DNA of 64,000 bases, taken from assembly GCA_027943335.1 (NCBI GenBank), contig BSBK01001162.1, positions 2,036,001 through 2,100,000 on the forward strand, read 5' to 3'. Of the stretch, positions 1-11,898 are shown piece after piece (the first letter of the stretch is position 1; each line of letters opens with the position of its first letter). The notes below the pieces were generated by a model, which did no database searches, was not told the DNA's origin, and worked only from the letters and a program-made list of their open reading frames with translations. Origin of the DNA: Chamaecyparis obtusa. Lineage: Eukaryota; Streptophyta; Pinopsida; Cupressales; Cupressaceae. A program made the translations under genes and the position numbers.

Positions 1-3000
1 CTGATATGTTAGTCCAAGGGGAGTGGAAAGCACCAGATTTTAAGATCGTGCCCGCAATTGCAGCAGCCCTAGATCCGAACGGAGCTCAATCTCAGATTCC
101 TCCTAAGGTACTGCTTATTAATGATATCCGCAATCATTTTAACTGTTCAATTCATGAAATGGGAAACCTAGAACTAGACATTGTGCGTGAGGAACTATGT
201 GTGGATGGTATTTTGAAACCCGAGCACAAACATCTGGAAGATAAGGGTTTAGTTCACATCGCACATCTTCCTCGAAACTTTTGAGATAAATGGGTTAGGT
301 ACATTCTCAGCTGAGTACACGATGGCAAGATTTGGCTTGAGAAACCTATTGAGATCACAAAGAAAATGATTCAACAAGTCACCGGTCTTCCCATGTTGAA
401 CAAAGCTAAAACTACCAAAACCCTAGGTCGGACGGAACTAGAGAAGAAAACCCTAGCTGAGTGGGATGGTAGAGGCATGAAAGTTAGCAGCATTACCGAT
501 GCTGAACTAAAGTTTGGTACACATATCATTGCCCACAAGATTTACAGTTCTAGTCGACAGAACAGTGTCTCCTGTGAAGCTATTGACCTAGCATACAAAG
601 TGGTCAAAAACAACTTAACATTTGACCTAGCAGACTTATTGTTGAAACAGTTTAACAAGAACATGGAAAGCATCAAAACTTCCAAAAACAATCCATGTAA
701 GTTTGGATCCTTGTTGGTCTGTTTATTCTTCTATGTTCAGAAATTCTTCCCTTCTAAAGGAAAAGTTGTATGGAGAAAAGATGTGCCAGTACTCTATGAA
801 ATAAATGAATACATCGCAGAAATGGGTGAAAACTTTGAAAGCATCATGGATAATTATTTTGAGTCTTTCAAAGAGAAAATGAATGACAGACTCCGGATTC
901 CACAGAAGTTGGTGGAAGATTACAAAGATGACATCTGTTTTATGGTAGATTGTGATAATGTGTATATTCAAGCAGTTAAACCAAGAACTATATATGTAAA
1001 ACCTCTTCCTTATGAGGTAAATATTGATGAAACCAAGAATATCATTGAAGCTCTTCTAAATCAGCCTGTCAATCCCAAAGCTCCATATTTTGGAACATAT
1101 GATGAAGCTAAGGTGAGAATTGAACTAAGCATAAAGCTTCCACAGGTGGTAAACAAAGGAAAGAAGAGGATAGCCAAAATGAAAATGATAACCGAGGACA
1201 AAGAAGAAATAGATGAAAAAAAGAGGAAAAGGATGAGAAAACAAAGGAACCAGAACCTGCAAAGAAGAAAGAAAAAGTTTTCATCACTAAGGCACCTGTG
1301 CCTCCCACTGCTGTGTTTACAAGGAGAAATACAAGAGGCAAGGCAGACAAGGCAGAAAAGGAAGATAAAGACATAGTATTCAAAAGGCCTCCTCTAAGCC
1401 TTCAAGACAAGCTCAAACTCTTTAGAGATGGATCAGGATCTGGAGTAAGTAACATAAAATCCTTGAGATATGAAACCAGATCAGAAGCAGAACAGAAGGA
1501 AATAGAAGATGCTGTTGTTGAGAAGATGGGACAGTGGAAATACTCTCCTGAAGAAATTACCCCACAGGTTCCAGCAGTTCTATTGAATCCAATAAAAATG
1601 AGATGGAGCAATGCAAGGCAAACTGTGATAGACATATTTGATCAAAACCTGAGACAGTTGATGCCGAGCTTGAATAATGATGAAGTAAAGAAGGCATTAA
1701 AAGAAAATGAAAATAAGATGACATTGAAGTTCAATACTTGTTTGATTTTGATCAACAATATTGAATCGGTTGTGAAGGCTACAAAAGCCACATGGAAGAA
1801 CATATACCACCTTCACCAACCGAGCATTGAAATTGTAATAATAAAAGATATTGAAGATGACAGTGATGAACAAGAAGAAGACACTGAGGTAGATGATACT
1901 GTAAGGATAGCAGCAGAAGTCATTGCATCCCTTCCTACCTCTCTAGTGAAAGTCTCTACATCCAGCCCAGAGACACCTTCAAGCATGGTTGTGACAACTT
2001 CCACATTTGTCCAATCATCTCTAGCAACATCAGAGGTAGCCACCATTTCTTCTACCAAGCTGCAGTCTCCTGTACCATCAAGTTTTCCAGCAGTAAGTTT
2101 TCCAGCTTTTGAATCTTCAAGTGTAAATATTTTAAGTTCTCCAGTAGAAAGTATACCAGTATCAATAGCCAGCCCTACTTTATCTACTGTCACTACTACA
2201 AAAGCATTAAGTACAGATAAGCCTAAAGCTCTACCGAGTATAAAATTTTTGGGTAAAAATGTAGTTGAGGATATAGACCTAGATGAAGAGATAGAGATTC
2301 CTACATTAGATTTTGCAAATCTCTCAGCGGACCAAATGCAGAATATAGGTGAGATCCTCCAAAGGAAAGAAAAACAAAAGAAGCTTAAAGAGGAGAGAGA
2401 CAAGGAGTATCAAATCATCAAGGATGCTAAGGACATTTTGTCTGATGCATTAGGCATTAAAGTAGACTCCTCCCAGCATGTTTTGTTACAATTAGCAGAA
2501 GCAGTTGAGAAATACAATGAGGACTCATCCGGGACAGAAAAGTTAGTTGAAAGAGCCGAGAAGAGATTCAACAATAAAGTGCTTGAGCACATTGCTCAGC
2601 ACATAGCTATTAACCAAGTGGAATTGTCTTCAGTTTTGTCTAACATAGAATCTATCTATTCGAATGCTACCTCTCTTTTGGCCAGACTATGCAATTTTGC
2701 CGAGTTCACAAAGGATGTTAAAGATAAAATGAATAAAATGGATGAGGATATGAAGATTAGCATACAGAAGCTGCAACTTGAACCAAGTTCAAGCTCTGCT
2801 CATCACATGAAAATTTCACACCTATCTAATATGCAGTCTGATCTACTGAAAGAAGACTCAAGGATCCAGTCCACACTGCTAGACATCCAACACATGATCC
2901 TTCCCATCATGAATACAATGTATAAGCACATTGAACATTCCAGAACATTGATTCATGACAATTAGTTCTCTATAGCAGATCACATGATTGAACTCTCTGC

Positions 3001-3118
3001 AGAAGTCCAAATTGCTATACAAACATGTAAGATCCTGCAAGAAAGTTGGGACAGAACCCTGGCACTAATAATGAAGGTACATTCTGATTTCTTATCAAAT
3101 TTTGGATTCTCTCTGTAA
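1..3118 (+). pseudogene. Decayed LTR-retroelement protein (unknown second ORF), 3' part
   Basis: One long coding stretch is broken into pieces. An open part at 6-284 ends in a stop, a second runs 366 to about 1240, and a frame change in an A-rich run near 1210-1245 passes reading to the frame of 1298-2965. After the stop at 2963-2965 the same frame stays open to 3118. I do not recognise the family. The C-terminal half has a Ser/Thr-rich section (about 1930-2240) and charged, probably coiled-coil stretches (2290-2960). The segment with ICFMV, VKPRT, LPYEV and FGTYDEA matches the minus-strand remnant at 18283-18945 (ICFMV, VEPRT, LGYEV, WGTYEE), so both belong to one retroelement protein family. 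No reverse transcriptase or integrase motif is visible here. It lies directly upstream of a polypurine tract and LTR, so it is the 3' internal part of an LTR element starting outside the window. Confidence 0.7.
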
Positions 3119-3358
3119 ATAACTTGTATATGCACCTTTGGCATTATCGTCAAAAAGGGGGAGATATGTATAGAAGGAGAGATATGTATACAGTTATAGA
3201 TTTGTATAAGGAACAGTTAGCACATTGAAAGGGGGAGACAATGTATAAAGCCCTATAACAAAGACAAATTTTGAAAAATCAAAATAAAACTCAGCATGAT
3301 TCGTGTATATAAATTTTGGCCAATAAGTGTTTTTGTCACTAATGCCAAAGGGGGAGAT
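3119..3358 (+). other. 3' untranslated part with polypurine tract of the first LTR element
   Basis: No coding signal. Several copies of the phrase AAAGGGGGAGA occur (about 3155, 3229 and 3347). The last, at about 3346-3357, directly precedes the LTR and is the likely plus-strand priming tract. The other LTR elements in this window end internally in the same way. Confidence 0.65.
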
Positions 3359-4438
3359 TGTTGGCATTAAGCAGAATTGCCACTAGTGACAACACTTATT
3401 TGCATTCTGGATATAAACCGAGCAGACAGTGCAAACCGAGCAGACAGTGGAAACCGAGTAGACAGTGCAAACCGAGCAGACAGTGCAAACCAAGCAGACA
3501 GTGGAAACCGAGCAAGTTAGTACAAACCGATCAGGACAATGTAAACCGAGTAACATCTTGTCTACCGAGTCACCAGTACTTACCGAGTTCAAAACCTACC
3601 GAGTGATCAGTATGAACCGTGCCTTCACTTTTACCGAGTGCATGACGATGTCGAGTAATGCAGTGGACGCCAAGTATCAGAAAGTCACCGAGTCAGTTTG
3701 AAGGAACCGAGTAACTATACTTGGGCCAACTTAGCAGCACTCATGTTTATTTGTCAAGCCGACTGTGTAATTTTAATTGTAATTAATTGTTTAAGACCTG
3801 TATATAAGCAATGTTGTAAAAAAAGATGAAATGTATGAAGGAGAATATATGTGAAAGAAAAAGAAAGGCAGAAATAAGCGAATTGCAGAAGGCTTCAGAA
3901 GTATAAGGTACAACAAAGACAAATTCATCACAGAAGGTGATCAGTACATCAGAGAATCTCAATCAGCAATCCAGTTGCAAAGCAGAGATCTACTATTTCA
4001 TTCTAACAGGTGAATCAGTACTAAATCCTTTAACCGGGTAGACTTAACAGTCTTTGTAAAAATCTCTTTACCGAGTGCATACTTCACTGTATGTTTGTAA
4101 ATCCTTTAACAGGGTGGATTTAGCAATCCTTATTGCTCCTAACAGGGCAGATCATCAGAAGTGATCAAATTGTAAGCCTTAACCGGCCAACTTTATTCTG
4201 CAGTATTAAAGCTTTGTGGGTTTCATCCCCACCCCAGTTTTACTTTCTTTTGGAAGGTTTCTGGGTAACCAAATCTATGTGTCATTATTGTGAATGCTTT
4301 TAAGTTTCATGCTTTCTGTATGCAAAGGTTAAAAGGTAAATTTCATGTTAAAATTGTAAGAAAATTTGGAGTTACTGATTCACCCCTCCCCTCTCAGTAA
4401 CTCGGTTAATTCCTAAATATTTCCAACAGTGGTTGTAT
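3359..4438 (+). repeat. 3' LTR of the first retroelement
   Basis: The sequence starts TGTTGG right after a polypurine tract and ends CCAACA, giving the TG...CA ends and short inverted termini expected of an LTR. It is about 1080 bp. It holds an 18-bp minisatellite, many copies of ACCGAGT, a possible TATA region near 3795 (TGTATATAAGCA) and the phrase TTTCATCCCCACCCC near the end. The upstream mate is outside the window, so the LTR call rests on termini, tract and position. Confidence 0.7.
3415..3520 (+). repeat. 18-bp minisatellite inside the LTR
   Basis: Five head-to-tail units of AAACCGAGCAGACAGTGC with few changes, followed by degenerate copies that keep ACCGAG to about 3620. Because 18 is a multiple of 3, the array reads through as a KPSRQC/KPSRQW peptide repeat. 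I take that as a by-product, not a gene. Confidence 0.85.
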
Positions 4439-4439
4439 C

Positions 4440-4453
4440 AGACATTAACAGGT
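4440..4453 (+). promoter_or_regulatory. Degenerate primer-binding-site-like sequence
   Basis: TGGTTGTATCAGAC lies one base after the LTR end and resembles the Met-tRNA primer site TGGTATCAGAGC with an insertion. If real, this LTR also served as the 5' LTR of a following copy. The match is imperfect. Confidence 0.3.
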
Positions 4454-4491
4454 CGATCTTTTGGTGCAACGACAACCCTAGCTTGTAACAA

Positions 4492-4749
4492 TTTGATCAT
4501 GCGCTCTTAGACTTAGCATGAATACATACTTACAAGCTTAACTTCAAGGGCGCATACCATAACCTGGTCATACGCACATGCGTTGATGCTCTAATCTACT
4601 GGTGCTCTGCTAACTATCCAGTGTTCTATACTTAGCCATATTCTGACCTTATGATAATGTGCACTGATTCCAAAACACTATATGACTTTGTTGCCATAAT
4701 GACAACACTATATCTAGTCATATACAACAGTATAGTCAACTTGCCAACA
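4492..4749 (-). repeat. LTR fragment of the second retroelement family
   Basis: Matches the right-hand part of the LTRs ending at 16362 and 22508, in the same orientation. Shared blocks include GCGCTCTTAGACTTAGCATG and CACTATATGACTTTGTT. It ends in CCAACA at 4749, as those LTRs do. Only this U3-side piece is present. Confidence 0.8.
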
Positions 4750-5000
4750 GATTTGATATTGGATAGTTATAGATATCATATGTTATAATTAGATGATGTT
4801 AGTTACTTTGATGATGATTATATATGTTTAAAATGTTATTTATAGTTATGATTTTACTTTCTCCATACTTGTATGTGTATGGTTGTAATGTATGTTTTAT
4901 CTTTATGTTTGACATGTTTGATATGGTTGAAGGAGGATGTAGTAGTTACCTGTTTGTGGGATCCATATGATGTCTCGATCCTTACCATTGCTTGTTATAT
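4750..5000. other. AT-rich unannotated stretch
   Basis: I see no gene or clear repeat. It runs into the microsatellite that follows. Confidence 0.5.
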
Positions 5001-5009
5001 ATATTTATA

Positions 5010-5042
<33 letters not shown>

Positions 5043-5077
5043 GTATACATACACATATGTATACATACATACATACA

Positions 5078-5148
<71 letters not shown>

Positions 5149-5309
5149 GTATGTATGTATACATATGTGTATATATATGTGTGTGTATATATATATACAT
5201 ATGTATATATATATATATACATATGTATATATGTATATATATATCTATATGTATGTATACATATGTATATATATATATGTATATATACACATATATATAT
5301 AGATATGTA

Positions 5310-5367
<58 letters not shown>
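5001..5367. repeat. Complex TG / CATA / TA microsatellite
   Basis: Blocks of (TG)n, (CATA)n, (TA)n, (TATG)n and mixtures follow one another for about 370 bp. Every open frame across it is low-complexity Tyr/Ile/Met/His and is not a gene. Confidence 0.95.
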
Positions 5368-5369
<2 letters not shown>

Positions 5370-5902
5370 TTTCTTTTATGTAGGTTTGCAAGTACCTAGC
5401 ATCGAATTACCTGAATTGTTAGGATGAGTGTGCCTTCTCGCAAAGTCTCAATGGTATGAGAGTGGAGATAATATTCATATCCAAATCCCAGCCTAATCCA
5501 TTTTATTGTCTTAAAATAGTGGCCAAGTTTCTGATATTTTTACCCTTTCTGAATTCATCTAGATGATGTCAGTCCATAAGCTTTTCCCTTGAGCATGATT
5601 ATTGTTTTATTAAGTTTAGTTGGACTTTGGCTAGTTGGTATGATTATTGAGAAATAATTAACTAATTTATTAAGATTAATTATGTGGTTTAAATATTTAA
5701 ATATAGAAAATTAATGTGAAGGTATTTAATTAAGGAGATCTAATTAAATATAATAATTAATTAGAAGACTTAATTAAAAGTCAAATGATGGAGTTAAAGA
5801 TTTAAATATTTATTAAATTCAAACTTGAGCATAATTAAATTAAAAAATAAAGTGTATTAAAATAATATTCTTTTAGTTAAAATTAATATGCATTTAGTTG
5901 CA
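5368..5902. other. AT-rich spacer
   Basis: No coding signal, repeat boundary or RNA gene recognised. Rich in TTAATTA-type sequence. Confidence 0.5.
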
Positions 5903-5931
5903 GGGTATGTGCAAGATCATGGTATACCAAA
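5903..5931 (+). repeat. Left terminal inverted repeat
   Basis: Starts GGGTATGTGCAAGATCATGG and pairs with 11870-11898 with two mismatches over 29 bp. Confidence 0.8.
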
Positions 5932-7062
5932 CTATGGCCTTAAGTGGCAATGAAAAATTAGAAAATCAGGGTTAGTCAACTTGACATAAAAAGTTGAACA
6001 TCTTATGGACCTTATGTGAAAAAGTTGTAAGAATAGAATCTGTAGGAAATTGAATGTAGTTTCTAAACTACTAGCCCTTGTCTAAATTTTATTTTATCTA
6101 ATTGTTCAAATTTTAGATTTCAATGCAGTAGTACGGAAATTTTAGAGAAAAGATAAAAAGGACATGTATGTCTGATCACCTTAATCATAATCAAATGATG
6201 ATATATTTTCCCAAGATTCTAGATATAAGTAGTAGACTCATTCATAGATGTGACGTATTTTTTTTTATAATTTTTTGCTAAATAAATAATTAATTATGAA
6301 TTTTCTGCTACAAATTTTTCAGAATAAAAAAACTCTCATGTCTAACCACCTTAACTAATTCTAAACTTTACAAAATTGAAAACTTTTTTTTTCTTATAGT
6401 ACCCGAAGCATAGAATGTGACACATGTTTCGAATTTCAAAAAGGTTAAACGGTTTGAAAGTTATAGTTGTTTTTCAATCAGTATGTCAATTACAACTTTA
6501 AAGATAACTCAATTGAAAAATAAGTAATAATTATTTACTGAACTCGAAATTTGATAGCAACTATATTAATGGAAAGCTGATAATGTCTTTAAGAAACCCT
6601 TTTTGTTTCATCAATTTCGGGTGAAAAATAGTCCTCAGCTACATGGTTGAAGTCTCGATATCAAAAATAATCTCCTAAACATGCCTAAAGGGTTGACCAT
6701 CCATGGTTGGTATTGCTGAAGCAAATACCAAGCCTAATCGGATATCCGATAAAATCAGATATTTGAAACCTCCTGCCTAATTCAAAATTTCAATTACACT
6801 AGTTTTCTCAATTTGAAGTTTCATATTAAATTGTATTTTTTTTATGTTAATATTAATTGAGTTAAGTATTTTTTTCAATTTTAAAATATATATTACAATT
6901 TTTTTAAAATATTAATATTAAATATTAATAGTGTAGCATTAATATTATAATATAAATTTTTATATTAATATGTATTATATTATTATTATTATTTATTTAT
7001 GTATTGTATAATAGTATTATATTAACTTATTAAATATTTATATTATATGTTCAATATTATAC
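5932..7062. other. Non-coding left interior of the TIR element
   Basis: AT-rich with no credible open frame. A perfect 14-bp palindrome, ATCGGATATCCGAT, lies at about 6737-6750 inside the segment that is repeated inverted near 11720-11775. Confidence 0.55.
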
Positions 7063-7306
7063 CTAAGGGGGAGAGGGAGGGAGGAAGAGAGAGAGAGAGA
7101 GAGGAGAGAGTAGGAGAGAGAGAGAGAGATGGAGAGAGAGAGAAGGGGAAGGGGAGAGAGTAGGAGGGAGGGAGGGAGAAAGAGAGAGAGAAGGGAGAGA
7201 GTAGGAGAGAGAGAGAGAGAGAGAGAGAGAAGGGAAAGGGAAGGGGTAGGGGGGAGAGAGAGAGAGGGAGAGAGTAGGAGAGAGAGAAGGGGAAGGGGAG
7301 AGAGTA
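7063..7306. repeat. GA-rich microsatellite
   Basis: About 240 bp of GAGA and GGGA runs, broken by GTAGGAGAGAG phrases recurring roughly every 50-60 bp. Open frames here on both strands are low complexity and rejected as genes. Confidence 0.9.
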
Positions 7307-8925
7307 AAGTGTAAAATTCTAGGGACAACCCCATTTCAACCACTGAGTCACTAGAACATTCCGGATCATGCCAGACCAAAGTGTCCCCAAGGTGCACTAA
7401 GCATGATTGGGCATAAAAATTTTGAGGCTCGTATTTCAGACCCCGTGAGAGGTATCAACAATCTGTGAGATTCTACAGGACCATGTTTCTGAGGCCTACA
7501 ATAACCTCTCTCTATTTTGGGAGTTTCAAATTTGTTTGAATTTGGCATGCTAGTCTCGCTTGATGCCAAAACTTGCAGTGAGGGTCAGTTGAAAGTTGCA
7601 CCACTAAATTTCTTCCAAACCGTTCATCCCGACACCGAATGGACTACACCATTATCTCCGGTTGGGAGAGTAAACTCTAGGGAATAGTAATGGTTGAAGT
7701 TTGTAATCGAATCAATCAATGAAAATAAAGTTCTCTACATTTCTATAGTTCTCTGTCCCATGGAATACTTCAAGCAACAGTGAATTGATTAGAATAAATC
7801 TAATGTGATCTTGGCTTGGCTTTGATATAGGAGTGGTGTCTTGTGTTATTTTACAAGTTTATATAACTATTTCATTGTTTGGAATATCATTAAGATATTA
7901 GATTTTACTAATGTCGAGGACAAGACTGGCATTGTAGGAACAATCAGCATCTAAGTTTGTAGCCAGCCTTATGTAGTAACCCTCCCACCCATGTGGTGAT
8001 TTTAGCTTGGTGGGAGAGGTCTAAACATGTATATTTCCTTGTATATTAGTTGTTGAATGCAGGGAAAGTGGAAGAAGGGGAGAAGAGGCAAAGATAGGCA
8101 TGGTAAACACATAGCGAAAGGGTGCATTTGAAAGCACCAGTATTAGTTGTGGAATACCCGATGAAGGGAGAGGGCATATGATGATTGAAGATATCTATAG
8201 GGATGTATTGGAAGGGTTTAGGACCTTTACAGGGCTTGAGAGTTGCAGGTAAGGGTAGTTTCCCTAAAACCCTAGGCTATTGACCCTAGAAACAAGGGTT
8301 TATTGATTTGGGAGCTTGATGAATGGTGGGACTTTCGAAGTTTGAAAATCTTGTGTCTTGGAAGGTCTAGGAAGACTGTTTCAAGTCTTTGAGTCTTGGA
8401 GATAAGCGGGGATAGGAGTTTATTCTTTGAGCAAGGTCTAATTAGGCCTAGATGGAGAGCTAGAGGGTGGAGAAAGTCTTCACCAGTCAAATGATGAAGG
8501 AATGAGATTGAGATGAATTTAGTAACTCTGAAAAGGGTATTAGAAAATGTAAATACCTTGTCAATTTGTTTGGAGAGTTCGAGAGTAATTTTCTAATTTC
8601 AGTGTTTGTAGGGCTACTAGACAGGCCTAGAAAGGATATATAAGAGAAATGGTTTAAGTTGAGGTGATTGGAGTGAATGGGAAGTTGTAACATGGTAAAT
8701 AGACCATGTTAAGATGATCTATGGTGTTGGGATCAAGGTGAGAGGTCTAGTTGGAGTTTTGGTATGGTGGAGGCACTAGGTGCACTAGGTAGCACTCTAT
8801 TTGACCCTTGAGTTGAGACTAACTCCTTGAGTAGATTCCAAGATGCTTTTAGAATCCTCAAGTTGAGTTGAGTTCCATGAGGGGATAGTAGAGGGCTCTA
8901 CATCAGATTTTCTTGGTTGAGAGCA
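7307..8925. other. Interior of the TIR element without recognised genes
   Basis: Only short open frames with no recognisable domain. About 8280-8690 has a few minus-strand frames of 68-72 codons that I cannot tell from chance. Confidence 0.45.
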
Positions 8926-9160
8926 TCAAATACACATGAATACAATGTAGCACATAAATTTTGAATTCACTTAAATGATGAATTACATGTGTGAACACAC
9001 GTAGCCCATAAAGCGTACACATAAGTTTGATTAAGTCATGAAGCATACATGTAGCACATATTTTATAAAGCATACCACATGAATTCACTTAAGTCATGCC
9101 CATACACATGAATATGCTTAAGGCATAAATCATACACATGAGTACATACACACAAGCATA
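8926..9160. repeat. Degenerate direct repeats around CACATGAATTCACTTAAG
   Basis: Imperfect copies of CACATGAAT, TTCACTTAAGTCATG and GTAGCACATA recur every 20-60 bp. The region looks like an eroded tandem array in the downstream flank of the minus-strand gene. Confidence 0.5.
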
Positions 9161-9531
9161 TTTACATACTAAAAATGAATAAATGAACACACAATTAACA
9201 AATTAGATCGAATATCAAGTTTCATATATATCAAAATGAACAATAATTCTATACATATTTACATGTCAACATATATAGATACAATGTGGCATACACCATC
9301 TCAAAATGTGTCATATGAAATCTTAAAATAAGAAGTTCAACTACAAAAGCTTCTAGGACATCCTATTCTACTGGTGGATCATCAAAATGCAGCCTCTTTG
9401 AAGTACTATTTGGCTCTAATGGATCCTTCATTCAAACACAAAAGTGAAACCCCAAGTTAGATTAAAATTCAGAATCATAGTCAACAATAATAAATAAAAT
9501 TTAAACTAAAATTGAACTCTCATATACCTCA

Positions 9532-9616
9532 CCTCTCTGTCTCCTCTCACAGACAGGAGACCTAATATATGTCCTTGGTAGCATAGGAACAATGCCACCA
9601 ATGTCAACTCTGACCT
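9532..9616 (-). other. Exon-like block downstream of the unknown gene
   Basis: Bounded by AG and GT, it reads VDIGGIVPMLPRTYIRSP without a stop. It lies beyond the stop near 9755, so it would belong only to a differently spliced transcript. Confidence 0.3.
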
Positions 9617-9754
9617 GTATATGTTTGCAAACATGAAATTGATCTACGAGTTATACTATTTAATGTTAAATACTTGGTAGTAAATATATGTTCACAAAAT
9701 AATTGAATTAACATTAAAACTTACCTATGTTGAACTTTCTTCAGGAAATATTGG

Positions 9755-11455
9755 CTAAGTCATCAACGATACAAACCCTTGGCATTTTACCTCCCTCAAA
9801 CTAGGAGTGACCTACAAAAGTCAAATAGATACTTCATACTATCATAACTTGATCGTATTATATATACTTGATAGTAAAATACACACAAATAATTTTAGAA
9901 ATATATGTACCGTGGGGCTATCACTGTGAATGGATATGCCTATGACTCTATTGTGACGATAGGGTCTCATGACATCATTAGATGCTACTCTCTATCAAAT
10001 AAACCATGTAAATTAAAAATGAGTACGCACAACTGACAAGTATACATGTATGCATAAATAAACTAAATTATTTAATTACCTTTCCCTTGTCAATGCTTGA
10101 CACCTGAACCCCCTCGCATTTCCCCCCGGTGGCAACTGGTGACACCTACATCAGTATGTAATAAGATGATCATAAAGATTAGAAAATAATGTACATATAC
10201 TATTATAATAATTTAAGGAAACCAAAGAGTACATTAAAACATATGTACCATGGAACTGTCAAGGCCAAGTGATATGGCCGAAAGTGTGGACCCCTCCACC
10301 TGTGCCATCTCCTCCTCTATCATCAACTGAACATAAATGTAACACATAAAACAAATAAGTGGGAAATTATTATAATAAAATTCTACTAAAAATATGAACG
10401 ATAAAATTTAATTACAATGTAAAAAGTGAATTGTTTACCCTTACCATAATAGTAGGAGTCCATGGCTCTGTATACCCTTGATGCACATCTTCATGAGGTT
10501 CTTTAGTGCCTGTAGTGTGTTGTGTAGAATCATGCACCTTGAAGACGTAATTATATGCATCACTATCATTCAGGGGACCTAAGCACAGATTCTTGCACAT
10601 AATGCAAGTGTGGGGCAGACAAACATGTCAGCTCATGGAGGATGTGGAAGGGCTAGAAGGATCAGCATGAGGAGGAAACAATGATGTGCTCTATGTAACC
10701 AACATATCACTCAAGGTGTGAATGGCTCGAATAGTCTGTGAGCCAGCCTCAACAATAATGTTAGGATGCTGCACTGTGGGAGGTGGTAAAATCTCAGGAG
10801 GGGGGACATATGTGCGGGATTTCACCCGTCGTGCCCATGGTCTATCTTGAGGAGCACCTAAACCTACACCCTGGTTCGGTCTCATACTCCAATAATTGAC
10901 CTTGTGACTGAGCATAAATTCAACATACAATTTTTTAATAAAATAAAATGGGACATCCAAATTGATGTGAGGTGGTCTATCAAAAACCATCCACCAGCGG
11001 TCCCAACAGTTGTCACGTATTGCACTATTTGTGCACCATTTAATTGACAACTTGGTTTTTTTATGGTCCACTTTTAGACCGGTTTTAGGATCCACAAAAA
11101 GATTATATATGTCATGTTTTGTTATGTTTAGGTTCATGAATTGATCATAGTCAAGCCCATCATCAAACTGGGTGTGCATGGAATCGCGCCAAAGAAGTGC
11201 AATACTATGTTGCTCTGTAAGTTTCTCTATGTTTTCAATAATTGAGTTCAATGTTGTAAACATGGGGTGCAATGTGGGGATATTGGCATAGGTGGTTTGA
11301 AATCCTCTAAGTTGATTTAGATTGTCTCCTATTAGATCCTCTAAATGGTGACGGTTTGAGATTGGTACGTCTTCTGGAAGTGGGGGATTGTTGGGAGGTG
11401 GTTCTGGATTGTTTGTGAGATCATTAGGAGGGTTTTCTGATTGATTTGGGTCCAT
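9755..11455 (-). CDS. Multi-exon gene of unknown function inside the TIR element
   Basis: Read on the minus strand, the ATG at 11455 opens 254 codons. The N-terminus is rich in Pro/Asn, then come aromatic and basic stretches (WDRWW, KVNYWSMRP, RPWARR). Exon-like blocks follow with GT-AG edges: to 10445, 10326-10249, 10145-10080, 9991-9911, and from 9811 to a stop near 9755. All join in phase 0. Two in-frame stops (10691-10693 and about 10621-10623) interrupt the first block. They disappear if a possible phase-0 GT-AG intron of about 117 bp (donor after DML, acceptor before NLC) is removed. I do not recognise the protein. It may be an accessory transposon protein or a captured gene, and decay is possible. 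Confidence 0.5.
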
Positions 11456-11869
11456 GTTTGATTAAAATCATAACACAAATCGATAATTACAATCAATTTT
11501 TTTTATTAAAAAAAAAACTCATTTAAACCCTTATTTTTATATAAAAACTACAAATTTATATAAAAAAACAATTAAAACACTAAAAACACACAAATTTAAC
11601 TTACCTATAATCTTGACCAAATCGGATATGGGATTTGATTGGATATTTGAAAGCCCCAAGCCGCGTTCAACGTTTTCAAAATGAAAACTGTTGAACATGG
11701 TCGGGCCATATAAATTAAAACTACTGGAAAATATCGGATATTCGATTAGGCCTTTGCTTTGGCTTTTGCTTTGGCCAAGTGTACTAACACCTAGGCCTAA
11801 TAAAAATTCAACAAATCCATTTGTGCGCTTTTGGATGAGTGAAAATAGGTTTTTTTCACATCGCCACTT

Positions 11870-11898
11870 TTTGGCATACCATGATCCTGCACATACCC
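11870..11898 (-). repeat. Right terminal inverted repeat
   Basis: Reverse complement starts GGGTATGTGCAGGATCATGG and pairs with 5903-5931. TGCA follows at 11899-11902. Confidence 0.8.

Larger units (their letters stand above)
5903..11898. mobile_element. Terminal-inverted-repeat DNA transposon, superfamily unresolved
   Basis: The ends 5903-5931 and 11870-11898 are inverted copies starting GGGTATGTGCA and matching at 27 of 29 positions. Similarity resumes after a short gap (AAGTGGCRATG). Further inverted similarity links 6715-6770 with about 11720-11775 (CTAATCG, ATATCCGAT). TGCA flanks both sides (5899-5902 and 11899-11902), which could be a 4-bp target duplication or part of the inverted repeat, as it is a palindrome. 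The 6-kb interior carries a minus-strand spliced gene, a GA microsatellite and much non-coding DNA. I see no known transposase motif, so it may be non-autonomous. Confidence 0.7.

Noticed and set aside
4873..5427. Long overlapping open frames on both strands (up to 184 codons)
   Set aside because: They are translations of the TA/CATA/TG microsatellite, low-complexity Tyr/Ile/His/Met with no domain.
7038..7397. 119-codon minus-strand frame and 61-codon plus-strand frame
   Set aside because: GA-repeat translation (Ser/Leu/Pro and Arg/Glu/Gly runs).
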